A DNA stretch of 64,000 nt from CAIWTU01 sp963815135 (GCA_963815135.1 CAWFFO010000001.1:248001-312000); one strand, 5' to 3'. Shown: positions 1-9,826, counted from the stretch's first letter. Notes: generated from the letters alone by a model not told the origin. A program made the numbers and translations.

Positions 1-699
1 ACGGATAAATATCCCGATGTCGTTAAAACAAAATCCGACATAGAGACACTGAAGGCACAGATGAAAAACAGGAAAGCTGAAGGAGAGACCGTAGCCGAGC
101 CCCAGGAACTCGGAAAGGTTGAGGCGGAACTCAATGCACTTAAAATCAGTGAACAGGGATTAAGCCGTTATATCTCGACGAATGAGTCGCTTCTAAACAG
201 CATTCCAACGGCCAAGGCCGGCCTGGAGAAGTTGGAGTTGGAGAAGAACAACCGCAAAGAACTTTACGATAAGTTAATGGCACGTCACGGGCAGTCCGAG
301 GTGTCGAAGCAGATGGAGGTGCAGGACAAGACCACAACATTCAGAATAGTTGATCCGGCAGTTATGCCGATAATGCCGGTCAGCCCCAATCGGGTGAAGA
401 TCATACTCATGGGAATTTTCGCCGGGCTGGCCTGTGGTCTGGGACTTCTTGTCGTGCTCGATCATCTCGACACTTCGATAAAGACTGTCGACGCCTTGAA
501 ACCACTTGGCGTTCAATTGATTGCAGTAGTGCCCAAAATCAGCAACCCGGCGGCAGCGGCCGTCGAAAGAGTAAAAGATTTTCGTCTTTACACTGTCGCC
601 GGGGGGTATTTTGCCCTGATCTTGGCTTTACTTGTAACAGAGGCGCTCAGATTGTCGTTGGTCGACAAGGCGATAGTCATGATTCGGGGATTATTGTAG
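1..699 (+). CDS. Chain-length determinant protein (Wzz/GumC-like), 3' part
   Basis: Inner-membrane polysaccharide co-polymerase that sets EPS chain length together with the tyrosine kinase downstream. The reading frame is open to base 1 (first residues TDKYPDVVKTKSDIE), so the ATG at 61 is internal and the gene begins outside the window. Visible parts are a coiled-coil periplasmic stretch rich in Glu, Lys and Leu, the proline-rich segment before the membrane (VMPIMPVSPNR), a transmembrane helix (VKIILMGIFAGLACGLGLLV), and a second hydrophobic helix near the C-terminus. The 'hPdV' segment and the proline motif are typical of the XrtA-associated chain-length family (TIGR03007). The immediate neighbours are the other members of that locus. 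Only the C-terminal 233 residues are seen. Confidence 0.9.
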   Translation, partial: TDKYPDVVKTKSDIETLKAQMKNRKAEGETVAEPQELGKVEAELNALKISEQGLSRYISTNESLLNSIPTAKAGLEKLELEKNNRKELYDKLMARHGQSEVSKQMEVQDKTTTFRIVDPAVMPIMPVSPNRVKIILMGIFAGLACGLGLLVVLDHLDTSIKTVDALKPLGVQLIAVVPKISNPAAAAVERVKDFRLYTVAGGYFALILALLVTEALRLSLVDKAIVMIRGLL

Positions 700-788
700 T
701 TTTCATGACAAGGTGCTTTGACGGGATATTAATTTCTAAATCAAATCTACGGTGAACAGAAGCGGATGTTTTAACCGAAAGGATAAGT

Positions 789-1736
789 ATGAGCAGAATT
801 GAGCGGGCACTGGAAAAAGCGGCACAGCTGCAAAATTCTTTTCATAATGGCGGAAACCTTGATTTGAGGACATCCGTTGAAAAGAGCGCCCAGATGGCAA
901 CACGTCCGCCGTTACCGTCAACTGATGCGTTTGCGGATATATGTATCACGAATCCGCTCCTCGCTACTTGCAGTGACCCTCATTCACCGGTAAGCGAGGA
1001 GTACCGGAAACTGAAATCGGTGGTCCTGACCCTTACCAGGACGGATGAGTTCAAAAACACCATAATGGTAACGAGTTCCTTTGGCGGTGAGGGTAAAAGC
1101 ATTACCTCGCTGAACCTTGCCGTTACCCTTGCACAGGACTATGACCACACGGTACTTCTGGTTGATACTGATCTGCGAAAACCGTCAATTCACGAATATC
1201 TGGGTCTCAAACCGGAAAAAGGACTTGCCGATTGCCTGACGGGCGGAACAAATATCGGTGACGTCATACTCAGAACAGGTATCGGTAGACTCAGCCTCCT
1301 GCCAGCGGGTAATCCGATACGTAATCCGGTAGAGGTTTTATCCTCGCAGAACATGAAGGAAGTATTCCATGAGATAAAGCATCGCTACGGTGACCGCTAC
1401 GTTATCATAGACACTACACCGGTGCTGCCGTTCGCTGAAACGCGTTTCATAGGGGAACTCTCGGATGGGATCGTGTTCGTAGTAAGGGAAGGTCATGCGA
1501 CCCTGGCAAATGTTAGTGAGGCAATTTCATCTCTGGACCGGAAAAAGTTGCTGGGGATCGTGTACAACGATGCTGGCGTGGAGAGCATGGACGAACGGTA
1601 TAACTATAATAAATATGGTTACGGGTACATGTCAGAAAGTGCGAATAAGGGGTCGCTCACCACGGAAAACAGGCCATGTACCGGAAGCCTGGGGGCACGA
1701 ACGGGCGGTTTTATCAAAAGACTTTTGAAAGGTTGA
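789..1736 (+). CDS. XrtA-associated tyrosine autokinase
   Basis: Cytoplasmic BY-kinase (CpsD/CapB type) that partners the chain-length protein and controls EPS polymerisation by autophosphorylation. Visible motifs: Walker A in SSFGGEGKSITSLN, Walker A' in LLVDTDLRKPS, Walker B in YVIIDTTPVLP, and a C-terminal tyrosine cluster (YNYNKYGYGY), the usual autophosphorylation tail. Length of 315 aa is normal for the stand-alone kinase (TIGR03018 type). The start ATG has GAAAGGA just upstream. It follows the chain-length gene by 89 nt and precedes the locus ATPase, the standard order in XrtA EPS loci. Confidence 0.92.
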   Translation: MSRIERALEKAAQLQNSFHNGGNLDLRTSVEKSAQMATRPPLPSTDAFADICITNPLLATCSDPHSPVSEEYRKLKSVVLTLTRTDEFKNTIMVTSSFGGEGKSITSLNLAVTLAQDYDHTVLLVDTDLRKPSIHEYLGLKPEKGLADCLTGGTNIGDVILRTGIGRLSLLPAGNPIRNPVEVLSSQNMKEVFHEIKHRYGDRYVIIDTTPVLPFAETRFIGELSDGIVFVVREGHATLANVSEAISSLDRKKLLGIVYNDAGVESMDERYNYNKYGYGYMSESANKGSLTTENRPCTGSLGARTGGFIKRLLKG

Positions 1737-1815
1737 ACGTTTATGGACTGAAGCGATTTGTTCTCATCATTCTGTGAACACATTCACATGCCAAATATAC
1801 GGAGCACACATCCAT

Positions 1816-3003
1816 ATGTACGAAAAGTATTTCAATCTCAAAAACAAGCCGTTCAGTCTTCAGCCCAACCCGGAATTTCTTTTTCACAGCAAATCACACA
1901 AGCGCGCCCTTGCTTACCTTGATTACGGGATCAGGGAACGGGCGGGCTTTATACTGCTCACAGGAGAAATCGGTTCAGGTAAAACAACCCTTATCAGGGA
2001 CCTCCTGATAAAACATCATGATGGGGTGGTGGTTTCGAAAGTTTTCAATACAAGTGGAGAATTCGAACTGCTTCTGGGCATGATAAATGATGACTTCAAT
2101 CTGCCGGTGGCCGGAAAAGATAAAATCGGTTTATTGAGGGATTTGAATGATTTCATGATTGATCAGTATGCTAAAGGGATCAAGCCGATACTTATCATAG
2201 ACGAAGCTCAGAATCTTACCCCGGAAACCCTGGAAGAAGTACGGATGTTGTCAAACCTGGAAACGGATAATATGAAACTGCTGCAAATTGTTCTGGTCGG
2301 GCAGCCGGAATTGCGAAAAACCCTGGCACTGCCCGGACTGCGGCAGCTGCGGCAGCGGATAAGCATTAACTGCTACATCCACCCGTTGTTTCGCATGGAA
2401 CTGGAAGAATATATTCTTCATCGGCTTAACGTTGCGGGCAACCGGAATGCCGTCGACTTCTCCATGCAGGCGCTTGACCTGATATACAAATGCAGCAGGG
2501 GGATTCCACGGCTGATCAATATTATCTGCGATTTCATAATGCTTTCCGCCTTTGCCGAGGAAACAGATCATATAGATGAAGAGATGGTGCGGGACATTAT
2601 TGGGGACCTGGATTTTGATAAGAGTTACTGGGGGGACGAGAACGGAGTTGAGACGGCTAGGGAGAGCGGTGGTGATCCGCCAGAGAAGGCCGAAGCGGAC
2701 GCCTGTCCGCATCCGATAACGGAAATAGTCGTGCTGACACAGGCTGTCAGGGAAATGAGCAGCCGCCTTGAAACACTGGAGAAAGAGCTTTCATGTTACA
2801 GCCGGAAAGATGCAAAGGAGATGGAGGAAAGAATTGCGTCGCTCGAAAGTGTCATACAACACAAGAAACAGGAAGAATGCTTTTTACCGCATTTCCGCGG
2901 GCCAGGAAATAATGCTGGATTTGCTGTTACAAAAGCAACCACTGAAGCCGCAGGAGAAAGTAACGTGCACAAGGGACTGCTCACAAGGATTTTCCGCGGT
3001 TAA
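1816..3003 (+). CDS. XrtA/PEP-CTERM locus AAA ATPase (ExeA-like)
   Basis: Predicted secretion-type ATPase of the XrtA EPS locus (TIGR03015 type), with an ExeA-like AAA domain. The protein opens with MYEKYFNLKNKPFSLQPNP, the signature N-terminus of the family. Walker A is GEIGSGKTTL and Walker B is PILIIDEAQNL, followed by sensor-like QLRQRIS. The C-terminal third (about residues 270-395) is charged and partly coiled coil. The open frame extends to a GTG at 1774, but the ATG at 1816 gives the family N-terminus and has GGAG 11 nt upstream, so it is preferred. What it energises is not established for the family. Confidence 0.88.
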   Translation: MYEKYFNLKNKPFSLQPNPEFLFHSKSHKRALAYLDYGIRERAGFILLTGEIGSGKTTLIRDLLIKHHDGVVVSKVFNTSGEFELLLGMINDDFNLPVAGKDKIGLLRDLNDFMIDQYAKGIKPILIIDEAQNLTPETLEEVRMLSNLETDNMKLLQIVLVGQPELRKTLALPGLRQLRQRISINCYIHPLFRMELEEYILHRLNVAGNRNAVDFSMQALDLIYKCSRGIPRLINIICDFIMLSAFAEETDHIDEEMVRDIIGDLDFDKSYWGDENGVETARESGGDPPEKAEADACPHPITEIVVLTQAVREMSSRLETLEKELSCYSRKDAKEMEERIASLESVIQHKKQEECFLPHFRGPGNNAGFAVTKATTEAAGESNVHKGLLTRIFRG

Positions 3004-3053
3004 AAGATAAAGAACAACACTAAATACATTAACAGAAAAGGTAGACTATCCTG

Positions 3054-4412
3054 GTGCAATCTTGTGAAGGCTCATCCAAACCCTCAACACTGAAAGCGGA
3101 TTATATTGTTCATATTATCAATAATTTCGCCAGTATTGTTAGATTTTCGGCTGTTTCTAAGAAGATCATGACTTTCAGCCTGTTTTCCTTAATCCTGTTA
3201 ACAGGTTTCAGTCGTGAAACTGCTCGTGCTGCTGAATTCTCAATACATCCATCCATAGCGGTCAGCGAGGAATATAATGACAATGTTTTTGATTCAAGGA
3301 TCGATAAAAAAACCGATTATATAACGCGCGTTCTTCCAGGCATTGCATTGAAATACAATGCCCCTTTCTGGGATTGGGATATAGCCTACAATTATGATTA
3401 CCGTTATTACGCCCGCAACAGCCATGATGACGACAACACTCATAACTTGCTGGGTAAAGGACTAGTCAGAATTATTGACGATTTTCTGTTGCTGGATGTC
3501 AGCGATACGTATCGAAGGGTTTCTCTGGACGTTTCCAGGGACTACACCCAGGAGAGTCTGGTTGCCAATCAGTCAGACAGCAACATAGTTACGGCCTCTC
3601 CGTATTTTGTTTTCCGGTCAGGTCAAAAGATGACTGTTAAAACCGGTTACAGGTATTCGAATGTATGGTACAGGGACCCTGCTGCAATAGACAAAAGAGA
3701 GCACAGCGGTTTCATAGATGCAACTTATGACTATTCATCGAAGTTATCATTTAATGCAAATTATACATTTACTCATCAGAACTCAATCAATGAATATGAC
3801 AAGCACGCACCCTTTGCCGGGGCGCGATACGAATATGCGGACAGATCGTTCATTTTTGCCCAAGGAGGTTACACCTGGATATTTTACAAAAACGGCTTTA
3901 ATACAAAAAATCCTTACTGGAATGCAGGTGTCAACCATACATTCGGAACCTTTACGGCCTATTTCAATACAGGAGTTCAATATCCCGAGGATCCGCTAAG
4001 TGGTCTAACCCGGGAAACGGATTACACGCTGGGATTAAACAAAAACATGGAACGCGGAAATGTCGGTCTTTCAGTCTATTATTCGAAGTATGACGAAGAG
4101 AATTCCGGCAGGATTATTGTTGATGGAACGAATTCCGGCAGAACAAAGAAATATGGAGCAGGAATTACTTCGAAATATGACCTGACAGAAAAACTGGGCG
4201 GAACTCTTGCCGCCAATGTCGAAAAATATGATCAAAAGAATACCGGCAGCTACACCAGGAGAATTTTAGTCAATCCAGGCCTCAGCTACATGTTACCGAA
4301 AGAAATCAGCATTTCCCTGAACTATACATTTATCGATTATTATTCTCCGGGGATCTTTTCTGACAATTATCAGGTAAACAGGGTGATTCTGGAAGTAAAT
4401 AAAACCTTTTAA
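3054..4412 (+). CDS. PEP-CTERM system outer-membrane beta-barrel protein
   Basis: Likely outer-membrane protein of the XrtA EPS export path (TIGR03016 type). After a hydrophobic segment (MTFSLFSLILLTGFSRETARAAEF) that looks like a signal peptide, the protein has alternating aromatic/polar strands throughout and ends in EVNKTF, a terminal Phe as in outer-membrane barrels. The mature part begins FSIHPSIAVSEEYNDNVFDS, the conserved start of this family. The GTG at 3054 gives an unusually long N-terminus before the signal; the ATG at 3168 is an alternative but has no clear ribosome binding site. It sits between the ATPase and the deacetylase, which is the conserved order. Confidence 0.85.
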   Translation: MQSCEGSSKPSTLKADYIVHIINNFASIVRFSAVSKKIMTFSLFSLILLTGFSRETARAAEFSIHPSIAVSEEYNDNVFDSRIDKKTDYITRVLPGIALKYNAPFWDWDIAYNYDYRYYARNSHDDDNTHNLLGKGLVRIIDDFLLLDVSDTYRRVSLDVSRDYTQESLVANQSDSNIVTASPYFVFRSGQKMTVKTGYRYSNVWYRDPAAIDKREHSGFIDATYDYSSKLSFNANYTFTHQNSINEYDKHAPFAGARYEYADRSFIFAQGGYTWIFYKNGFNTKNPYWNAGVNHTFGTFTAYFNTGVQYPEDPLSGLTRETDYTLGLNKNMERGNVGLSVYYSKYDEENSGRIIVDGTNSGRTKKYGAGITSKYDLTEKLGGTLAANVEKYDQKNTGSYTRRILVNPGLSYMLPKEISISLNYTFIDYYSPGIFSDNYQVNRVILEVNKTF

Positions 4413-4427
4413 TGCATAAGGATCACT

Positions 4428-5369
4428 ATGCTCAACGCATTGACTATCGACGTAGAGGACTATTTTCAGGTAACCGCTTTTGAAAAGCAGGTGAAGCAGG
4501 AACATTGGGAAGCTTATCCATTGCGGGTAATGGATAACACATTAAAAATTCTCTGCTTACTTGATGAATTCGGTATCAAGGCCACCTTTTTTGTCCTCGG
4601 CTGGATTGCCGAAAGAGTGCCGGAACTGGTCCGCGAGATTCACTCCAGGGGACACGAGATTGCCTGCCATGGATACGGGCATCAACTAGTTTACTTGATC
4701 GGTCCCGAAAAGTTCCGGGCTGACATTCGCAAGGCAAAAACCATTCTCGAAGACATATGCGGAGTGAAGATTGCCGGTTACAGGGCTCCGAGCTATTCCA
4801 TCACAAAAAAGTCGTTTTGGGCTTTCGATATCCTTGTAGAAGAAGGATTCATTTATGATTCCAGCATCTTTCCGGTTTACCATGATAATTACGGTATCCC
4901 GGATGCGTACCGTTTTCCACACGACATCAGCACACCAGCAGGTATCATCAGGGAATTCCCCCTGACTACGTTACCGATCAGTGTTATGGGCTGGGAATAT
5001 CGTCTGCCTATCGCCGGAGGCGGGTACCTTCGAATGTTTCCATCGGAGCTTTTAAGAAGAGGAATCAGGAGAATAAATACACAGGAGCGAAGGCCTGCTG
5101 TTCTTTATTTCCATCCATGGGAAATCGACCCGGGGCAACCGAAAATCAATTCTTCCATGAAATCACGTTTCAGGCATTATCTGAATCTTGAAAAGACCGA
5201 AGGGAAGCTCAGAAATCTGATGAATTCCCTTAAGTTCGGCTCCATGGGGGAAGTGCTGACCGGGGTGGTTGATGACCAATCAATGATTCAGCAAAGGGAT
5301 AAACAATTAAAAAATTATCCGGTTTATGGAAACGGTTATTTTGAACCAAGAGTAGGAGGCGGATTATAA
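4428..5369 (+). CDS. XrtA system polysaccharide deacetylase
   Basis: NodB-family carbohydrate deacetylase (TIGR03006 type), predicted to remove N-acetyl groups from the EPS or its precursors. The N-terminus MLNALTIDVEDYFQV contains the catalytic and metal-binding Asp pair. HSRGHEIACHGYGHQ provides the metal-binding His residues, and YRAPSYSIT is the next NodB motif. The C-terminal part (about 210-280, VLYFHPWEID) matches the extension seen in the XrtA subgroup. 313 aa is a little longer than the usual ~280. AAGGA lies 7 nt before the ATG. There is no signal peptide, so it probably acts in the cytoplasm or at its membrane face. Confidence 0.92.
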   Translation: MLNALTIDVEDYFQVTAFEKQVKQEHWEAYPLRVMDNTLKILCLLDEFGIKATFFVLGWIAERVPELVREIHSRGHEIACHGYGHQLVYLIGPEKFRADIRKAKTILEDICGVKIAGYRAPSYSITKKSFWAFDILVEEGFIYDSSIFPVYHDNYGIPDAYRFPHDISTPAGIIREFPLTTLPISVMGWEYRLPIAGGGYLRMFPSELLRRGIRRINTQERRPAVLYFHPWEIDPGQPKINSSMKSRFRHYLNLEKTEGKLRNLMNSLKFGSMGEVLTGVVDDQSMIQQRDKQLKNYPVYGNGYFEPRVGGGL

Positions 5370-5424
5370 CTCATGATTCTTGTGTTTGGCGCTTGTGTCT
5401 ATCATCGAACCAGTACTCCGGCAA

Positions 5425-6459
5425 ATGAAAATTTCCATTAAGGAATTTAATGATGCTGGAGTTTTATGGGACGCTTTCGTCGACTCCCATCCGGCCGGGA
5501 CCAACTACCATCGTTATGCCTGGAGAAGTGTAGTGGAAAAGAGCTTCGGGCATAAGGGGGTTTTTATTGTGGCCAGCGACCATACAGGTATGATCTGTGG
5601 GATTCTGCCGCTTGTTCACATGAAAAGCGCAATGTTTGGCAATTTTCTCGTTTCTATGCCGTTCTTCAATTACGGTGGACTCCTTTGCAGCTGCAAGACA
5701 GCGGAACAGGCGCTGCTCATTGAGGCGGAACGGCTTAGAGAGGAAAAAGGGGCCGAATATGTAGAGCTCCGACACAGGAACATGTGTGTTGCAAGTCTGC
5801 CAACCAGAATGCACAAGGTAACAATGATTCTTGAGCTGGAAGGTGACGGGGAAACCCAGTGGAAAAGGCTGAACGCCAAGGTCAGGAACCAGGTGAGAAA
5901 GGCTGAAAAGAGCGGTCTGCTTACGGTATCCGGTCATGCCGGTTTGCTGAACGGATTTTACGAGGTTTTTTGCCGAAACATGCGTGACCTGGGAACGCCG
6001 GTGTACGGAAAGGACTTTTTCCGGAATGTTCTTGAAACATTTCCCAACTATACGCAGATCATTTCAGTTCAAAAGAACGGCCTGACAATCGCCTCCGGCC
6101 TGCTGACCTGGTTCAAGGATACGTTGGAAGTTCCGTGGGCGTCATCTATACGGGACTTCCGGGATTTTTGCCCCAATAACCTCCTATATTGGGAGGCAAT
6201 AAAATTTGCAATAAGCAGGGGATTTAAGCGATTCGACTTCGGCCGGTCCACTCCGGACGAAGGGACTTACCGATTCAAGAAACAGTGGGGGGCAGAGCCG
6301 GTGCATCTCAATTGGCAATATCTTCTCGGCAAGGGAAAAGAATTTCCGGGACTTAATCCAAAAAATCCGAAATACCGGCTTGCGGTCAATACCTGGAAAA
6401 GGCTTCCCGTTGCAGTGACGAAAATTCTGGGGCCTCGTTTAGTGCGGAATATCCCATAA
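5425..6459 (+). CDS. FemAB-type acyltransferase, XrtA-associated
   Basis: GNAT-fold FemAB-like protein (TIGR03019 type) of the XrtA locus; relatives transfer aminoacyl or acyl groups, but the substrate here is unknown. The FemAB core is visible in the stretch NAKVRNQVRKAEKSGL (acyl-donor binding region), and near the C-terminus in FDFGRSTPDEGTYRFKKQWGAEP, a strong family motif. The frame stays open to a TTG at 5380, but the ATG at 5425 (MKISIKEFNDAG) matches a normal FemAB start; no convincing ribosome binding site is present at either. An AGGAGG at 5354-5359 precedes a 22-codon ORF (5373-5441) that overlaps this start in another frame, so translational coupling is possible. Confidence 0.87.
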   Translation: MKISIKEFNDAGVLWDAFVDSHPAGTNYHRYAWRSVVEKSFGHKGVFIVASDHTGMICGILPLVHMKSAMFGNFLVSMPFFNYGGLLCSCKTAEQALLIEAERLREEKGAEYVELRHRNMCVASLPTRMHKVTMILELEGDGETQWKRLNAKVRNQVRKAEKSGLLTVSGHAGLLNGFYEVFCRNMRDLGTPVYGKDFFRNVLETFPNYTQIISVQKNGLTIASGLLTWFKDTLEVPWASSIRDFRDFCPNNLLYWEAIKFAISRGFKRFDFGRSTPDEGTYRFKKQWGAEPVHLNWQYLLGKGKEFPGLNPKNPKYRLAVNTWKRLPVAVTKILGPRLVRNIP

Positions 6460-6463
6460 AGAA

Positions 6464-7420
6464 ATGAGTGTAATCTTTGATTTCTCGATCATCATTCCAG
6501 CAAGGAATGAAGAGACTCAAATCGGGCACTGCCTCGAATCCATCGGTATGCTCGATGCCGACGGGATAACTTTTGAGGTTCTTGTTATAGACAACGGTTC
6601 ATCTGATTGTACGCCCTTAATTGCTCTGGAAAAGAAGGCGGCGGTATTCAAAAAACCGGGGCTGACCATTGCCGCCTTGAGAAACTTCGGAGCTCGTATG
6701 GCAAAAGGGAAGATTCTTGCCTTCCTTGATGCAGACTGTTCCGTACACATATCATGGTTAAGGGAGTCGTCCCGATATCTGTCTCTACCTGATATCGTCT
6801 GTTTCGGCAGTCCGCCAGTTATTCCCGATAACGCGACATGGGTGCAGAAGAGCTGGTATCAGATACGGAAGAAAAGCCGGCCCGTGGAGGAAGCAGATTG
6901 GCTCGAATCCATGAACATGTTTGTAAGGCGTGATGTCTTTCTTGCGGTAGGGGGGTTCAATGAGAACCTGGTCACCTGTGAGGATTACGACATTTCCCTT
7001 CGCCTGAAGCGAGTCGGGCGGATCATTGCAGATTGCCGGATTATAGCCGTTCATAATGGCGAGGCGGCGACTGTCCGCCAGTTTTATTCAAAGGAACTGT
7101 GGCGGGGCAAGAGCAATCTGGCGGGTTTCAAAAGTCACGACTTTTGCTGGAAGGAATTGCCGAGCGTCGTGTTCCCGATTCTCCATGTTGTCACGGCATT
7201 GATTATATTTGTCTGGATACCGGCGGCACTGGTCCGGTGTGGTGAAATATCGGGTCCCGTGCTGTTTCTTCTTGTGCTGTGGCAGGCTCCCCTGTTCATG
7301 CTGGCTGTCTTAAAACAGAAACAGGCGTTTAGTATGAAAATGATCATGAATATATATTTTCTTCTCAACATCTATTTCTTCGCAAGGGGAGATGCCATCA
7401 TCCGGCGTCCGCACTGGTGA
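6464..7420 (+). CDS. Glycosyltransferase family 2, membrane-associated
   Basis: Inverting GT-A glycosyltransferase likely acting at the cytoplasmic membrane in EPS repeat assembly. It opens with FSIIIPARNEETQIGHCL (nucleotide-sugar binding) and shows the metal-binding FLDADCS (DxD type) and the acceptor/base region TCEDYDISLRLK (ED). Two or three hydrophobic helices near the C-terminus (about 235-310) anchor it. It starts 4 nt after the FemAB stop. It is clearly paralogous to the GT at 40749-41729: both share the order PxRNEE, FLDxD, a Trp-rich middle, TCEDxD, and a tail with WRG followed by transmembrane helices. Confidence 0.9.
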   Translation: MSVIFDFSIIIPARNEETQIGHCLESIGMLDADGITFEVLVIDNGSSDCTPLIALEKKAAVFKKPGLTIAALRNFGARMAKGKILAFLDADCSVHISWLRESSRYLSLPDIVCFGSPPVIPDNATWVQKSWYQIRKKSRPVEEADWLESMNMFVRRDVFLAVGGFNENLVTCEDYDISLRLKRVGRIIADCRIIAVHNGEAATVRQFYSKELWRGKSNLAGFKSHDFCWKELPSVVFPILHVVTALIIFVWIPAALVRCGEISGPVLFLLVLWQAPLFMLAVLKQKQAFSMKMIMNIYFLLNIYFFARGDAIIRRPHW

Positions 7421-7423
7421 GAC

Positions 7424-9826
7424 ATGGCTTTTATGTTCCTGCTTATACTGACTGCAATTCTGGTTTACATATACATACTCTATCCGTGTCTGTTGTTCAT
7501 CGTGACGCACCTTTTTCCACGCCGCAGTGACGTGGATGATACCCGTGAGCCGAGTGTCGCCCTGGTAATATCCGCCCGCAACGAAGAGAGTGTCATTGAA
7601 GCCAAGATCAGGAACTCGCTTGATCTGGATTATCCTCGGGAGAAGCTTCATATTTACGTTGTCTCCGACTGCTCGGAGGACAGAACTGACGATATTGTAT
7701 CCGAATACCGGCATAAGGGAGTTACACTTGTGCGGATGCCCGAACGGCAAGGCAAGACCTCCGGTCTCAATCGGGTCATGTCCGAGGTTGATGACGAGAT
7801 AGTCATTTTTTCCGATGCGAACGCTATGTACAACCGGCTCGCGGTGCGACACCTCGTGAGGCATTTTGCCGATGTCGCCGTTGGTTATGTCGTGGGTCAT
7901 GCCCGATATACTGAGTCTACCGACAGTGCCGCGGACAACAGCGAGAGTACCTATTGGGAAATGGAGGTGATGCTGAAGAAGTGGGAGTCATCGTTCTCTT
8001 CGGTTGTAGGGGGTGATGGAGCTATCTACGCAATACGGCGGGAACTGTTCGAACCACTCCAGGAGTCAGACATCAACGATTTCGTCAATCCTCTCCAGAT
8101 TGTGGCTAAGGGATATCGCGGCGTTTTCGATCCTGAGGCGTGGTGCAGCGAAAGACCGGCAGGCGAGTTCGGTAAAGAATTTTCACGCAAGGTACGCATC
8201 GCCAATCGTAGTTTCAACGGGCTTCTGCGTGTTCCGGGAGCCTGCAATCCCTTTAAGACCGGACGGTTTGCCTGGCAACTGGTATCTCACAAGCTTCTCA
8301 GGTGGTTCTCCCCGTATTTTATTGCCGGTCATTTCGCTTTGGCATTCATTGCAGCATCCAGGCCGGATAACGGTTGCCTGGCTCCTGTTTTCCTGACTCT
8401 TTACGGAATTGCGGCCATACTTGCCCTGGTGGGCTGGTGGCAGGAGGGGGCTGGCCGGCAACGGGCAGTTTTCTTTATTCCTTACTATTTCATGCTGATG
8501 AATCTGGCCGCGGCCATCGGCATCTTTAAACGGCTCAAGGGTGAGGTTATCACGACATGGGAAACGGTCAGGAACGGTGCCTCTCTTGTTGAAAGGGGCG
8601 GCTACCTGATGCCCTTGCTGCTTGCCTGTATGGTCATGGTCTGTACCGGAAAGCTGATTGACTGGTTCGGGTATGGTCCACATTTACTGCACGGACTGGC
8701 GCTGGTTCTTCTACTGGTATTGATTTACACCTTTATCGGCTATCCGTACACAGCTGCCGTACTGGCATGTCTTTATCCGGTGCGTGCTGAATCTGACGAA
8801 TTCTTCTTACCTCCGGTGACCCTGCTGATAGCAGCTTTCAACGAGGAGAAGTTCATCGAGTCGAAACTGCAGAATTCCCTCGAGCTCGACTACCCTGCGG
8901 AACTCTTGAACATTGTTGTGGTATCTGACGGTTCGAAAGATGCCACCAACGAACTTGTCGGCAAATACAGGGATCGTGTCGAACTAATCGCTTTTCCGGA
9001 TAACCGGGGCAAGATTGCAGCTCTGAATGACGCTATGGAGCAGATTGAATCAAAGGTGGTCGTTCTTTCCGATGCCAACGTCATATATGAACGGCATGCT
9101 TTGCGCAAGCTGGTACGTCATTTCAGCGACCCGCGGGTTGGAGCCGTTTCGGGAAAAGTCATGCTGGTAAACTCAAATGTCAGCTACGGCAAGGCGGAAA
9201 ATCGTTATTACCACTTCGAGCACTTCATTCAGGAGCAGGAAGGCAAGACGGGTGCAGTCATTGGTGCAGATGGGGCAATGTACGCCATTCGCCGGGCGCT
9301 TTTTACACCGCCGCCTAACGACACGATTCTCGACGATTTCGTCATTTCCATGAACATAGCACGCCGGGGATACCTGGTCCTCCACGAAGATGAAGCGATT
9401 GGCTACGAAAAAAACCTTAATGAGATAAGTAGTGAGTTTCGCAGAAAAGTTCGCATCATTGCCGGGGGAATTCAGTGCCTTATGCGCGGTGAAGGCGTCC
9501 CGTACCGTAGACAGAGGCTTCTCCTGTTCAAGTTCATTTCCCACAAGGTTTTACGCTGGTTCAGCGGCTTTCTGAGCATAGCGCTCGTGATGATTCTGCT
9601 GCGGATTACCTGGTTTGATGGTACGGCATTTGAACATGCGCTTCTCTTTGGTTTTGCAGGAGCGGTGCTGGTGGCGTTTCTGGGCCAGTGGGTCCCTCTG
9701 ACCCGGCGATTCCTGCCGGTCGGTCTTATTCATTACCTGTTCATGCTTAAACTTGCCACGCTGGAGGGTTGTTATCTCGGCTTTACAGGCCGTCAGAAAG
9801 TAACCTGGCGGCAGGGAGAGACTTAA
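7424..9826 (+). CDS. Tandem double glycosyltransferase family 2 membrane protein
   Basis: An 800-residue fusion of two complete GT2 modules, each with its own membrane helices. Module 1 (about 1-400) has ISARNEESVIEAKIRNSL, FSDANA, GGDGAIYAIRR, DDFVNPL-like INDFVNPLQI and SHKLLRWFSPY. Module 2 (about 425-800) repeats the same order: IAAFNEEKFIESKLQNSL, LSDANV, GADGAMYAIRR, LDDFVISMNI and SHKVLRWFSGF. The KxLRW stretch stands where processive GT2 enzymes carry QxxRW. The two halves are clearly homologous, indicating internal duplication. Such twin enzymes could add two sugars alternately, but specificity cannot be read from sequence. It begins 3 nt after the preceding gene. Confidence 0.88.
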   Translation: MAFMFLLILTAILVYIYILYPCLLFIVTHLFPRRSDVDDTREPSVALVISARNEESVIEAKIRNSLDLDYPREKLHIYVVSDCSEDRTDDIVSEYRHKGVTLVRMPERQGKTSGLNRVMSEVDDEIVIFSDANAMYNRLAVRHLVRHFADVAVGYVVGHARYTESTDSAADNSESTYWEMEVMLKKWESSFSSVVGGDGAIYAIRRELFEPLQESDINDFVNPLQIVAKGYRGVFDPEAWCSERPAGEFGKEFSRKVRIANRSFNGLLRVPGACNPFKTGRFAWQLVSHKLLRWFSPYFIAGHFALAFIAASRPDNGCLAPVFLTLYGIAAILALVGWWQEGAGRQRAVFFIPYYFMLMNLAAAIGIFKRLKGEVITTWETVRNGASLVERGGYLMPLLLACMVMVCTGKLIDWFGYGPHLLHGLALVLLLVLIYTFIGYPYTAAVLACLYPVRAESDEFFLPPVTLLIAAFNEEKFIESKLQNSLELDYPAELLNIVVVSDGSKDATNELVGKYRDRVELIAFPDNRGKIAALNDAMEQIESKVVVLSDANVIYERHALRKLVRHFSDPRVGAVSGKVMLVNSNVSYGKAENRYYHFEHFIQEQEGKTGAVIGADGAMYAIRRALFTPPPNDTILDDFVISMNIARRGYLVLHEDEAIGYEKNLNEISSEFRRKVRIIAGGIQCLMRGEGVPYRRQRLLLFKFISHKVLRWFSGFLSIALVMILLRITWFDGTAFEHALLFGFAGAVLVAFLGQWVPLTRRFLPVGLIHYLFMLKLATLEGCYLGFTGRQKVTWRQGET

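Noticed and set aside
1774..1815. GTG start extending the ATPase by 14 residues
   Set aside because: The family N-terminus MYEKYFNL starts at 1816, where a GGAG is also present.
5373..5441. 22-codon leader ORF with AGGAGG upstream, overlapping the FemAB start
   Set aside because: Spacing from AGGAGG to ATG is 13 nt, too long for a confident site, and the peptide has no attenuator-like feature; only noted in the FemAB entry.
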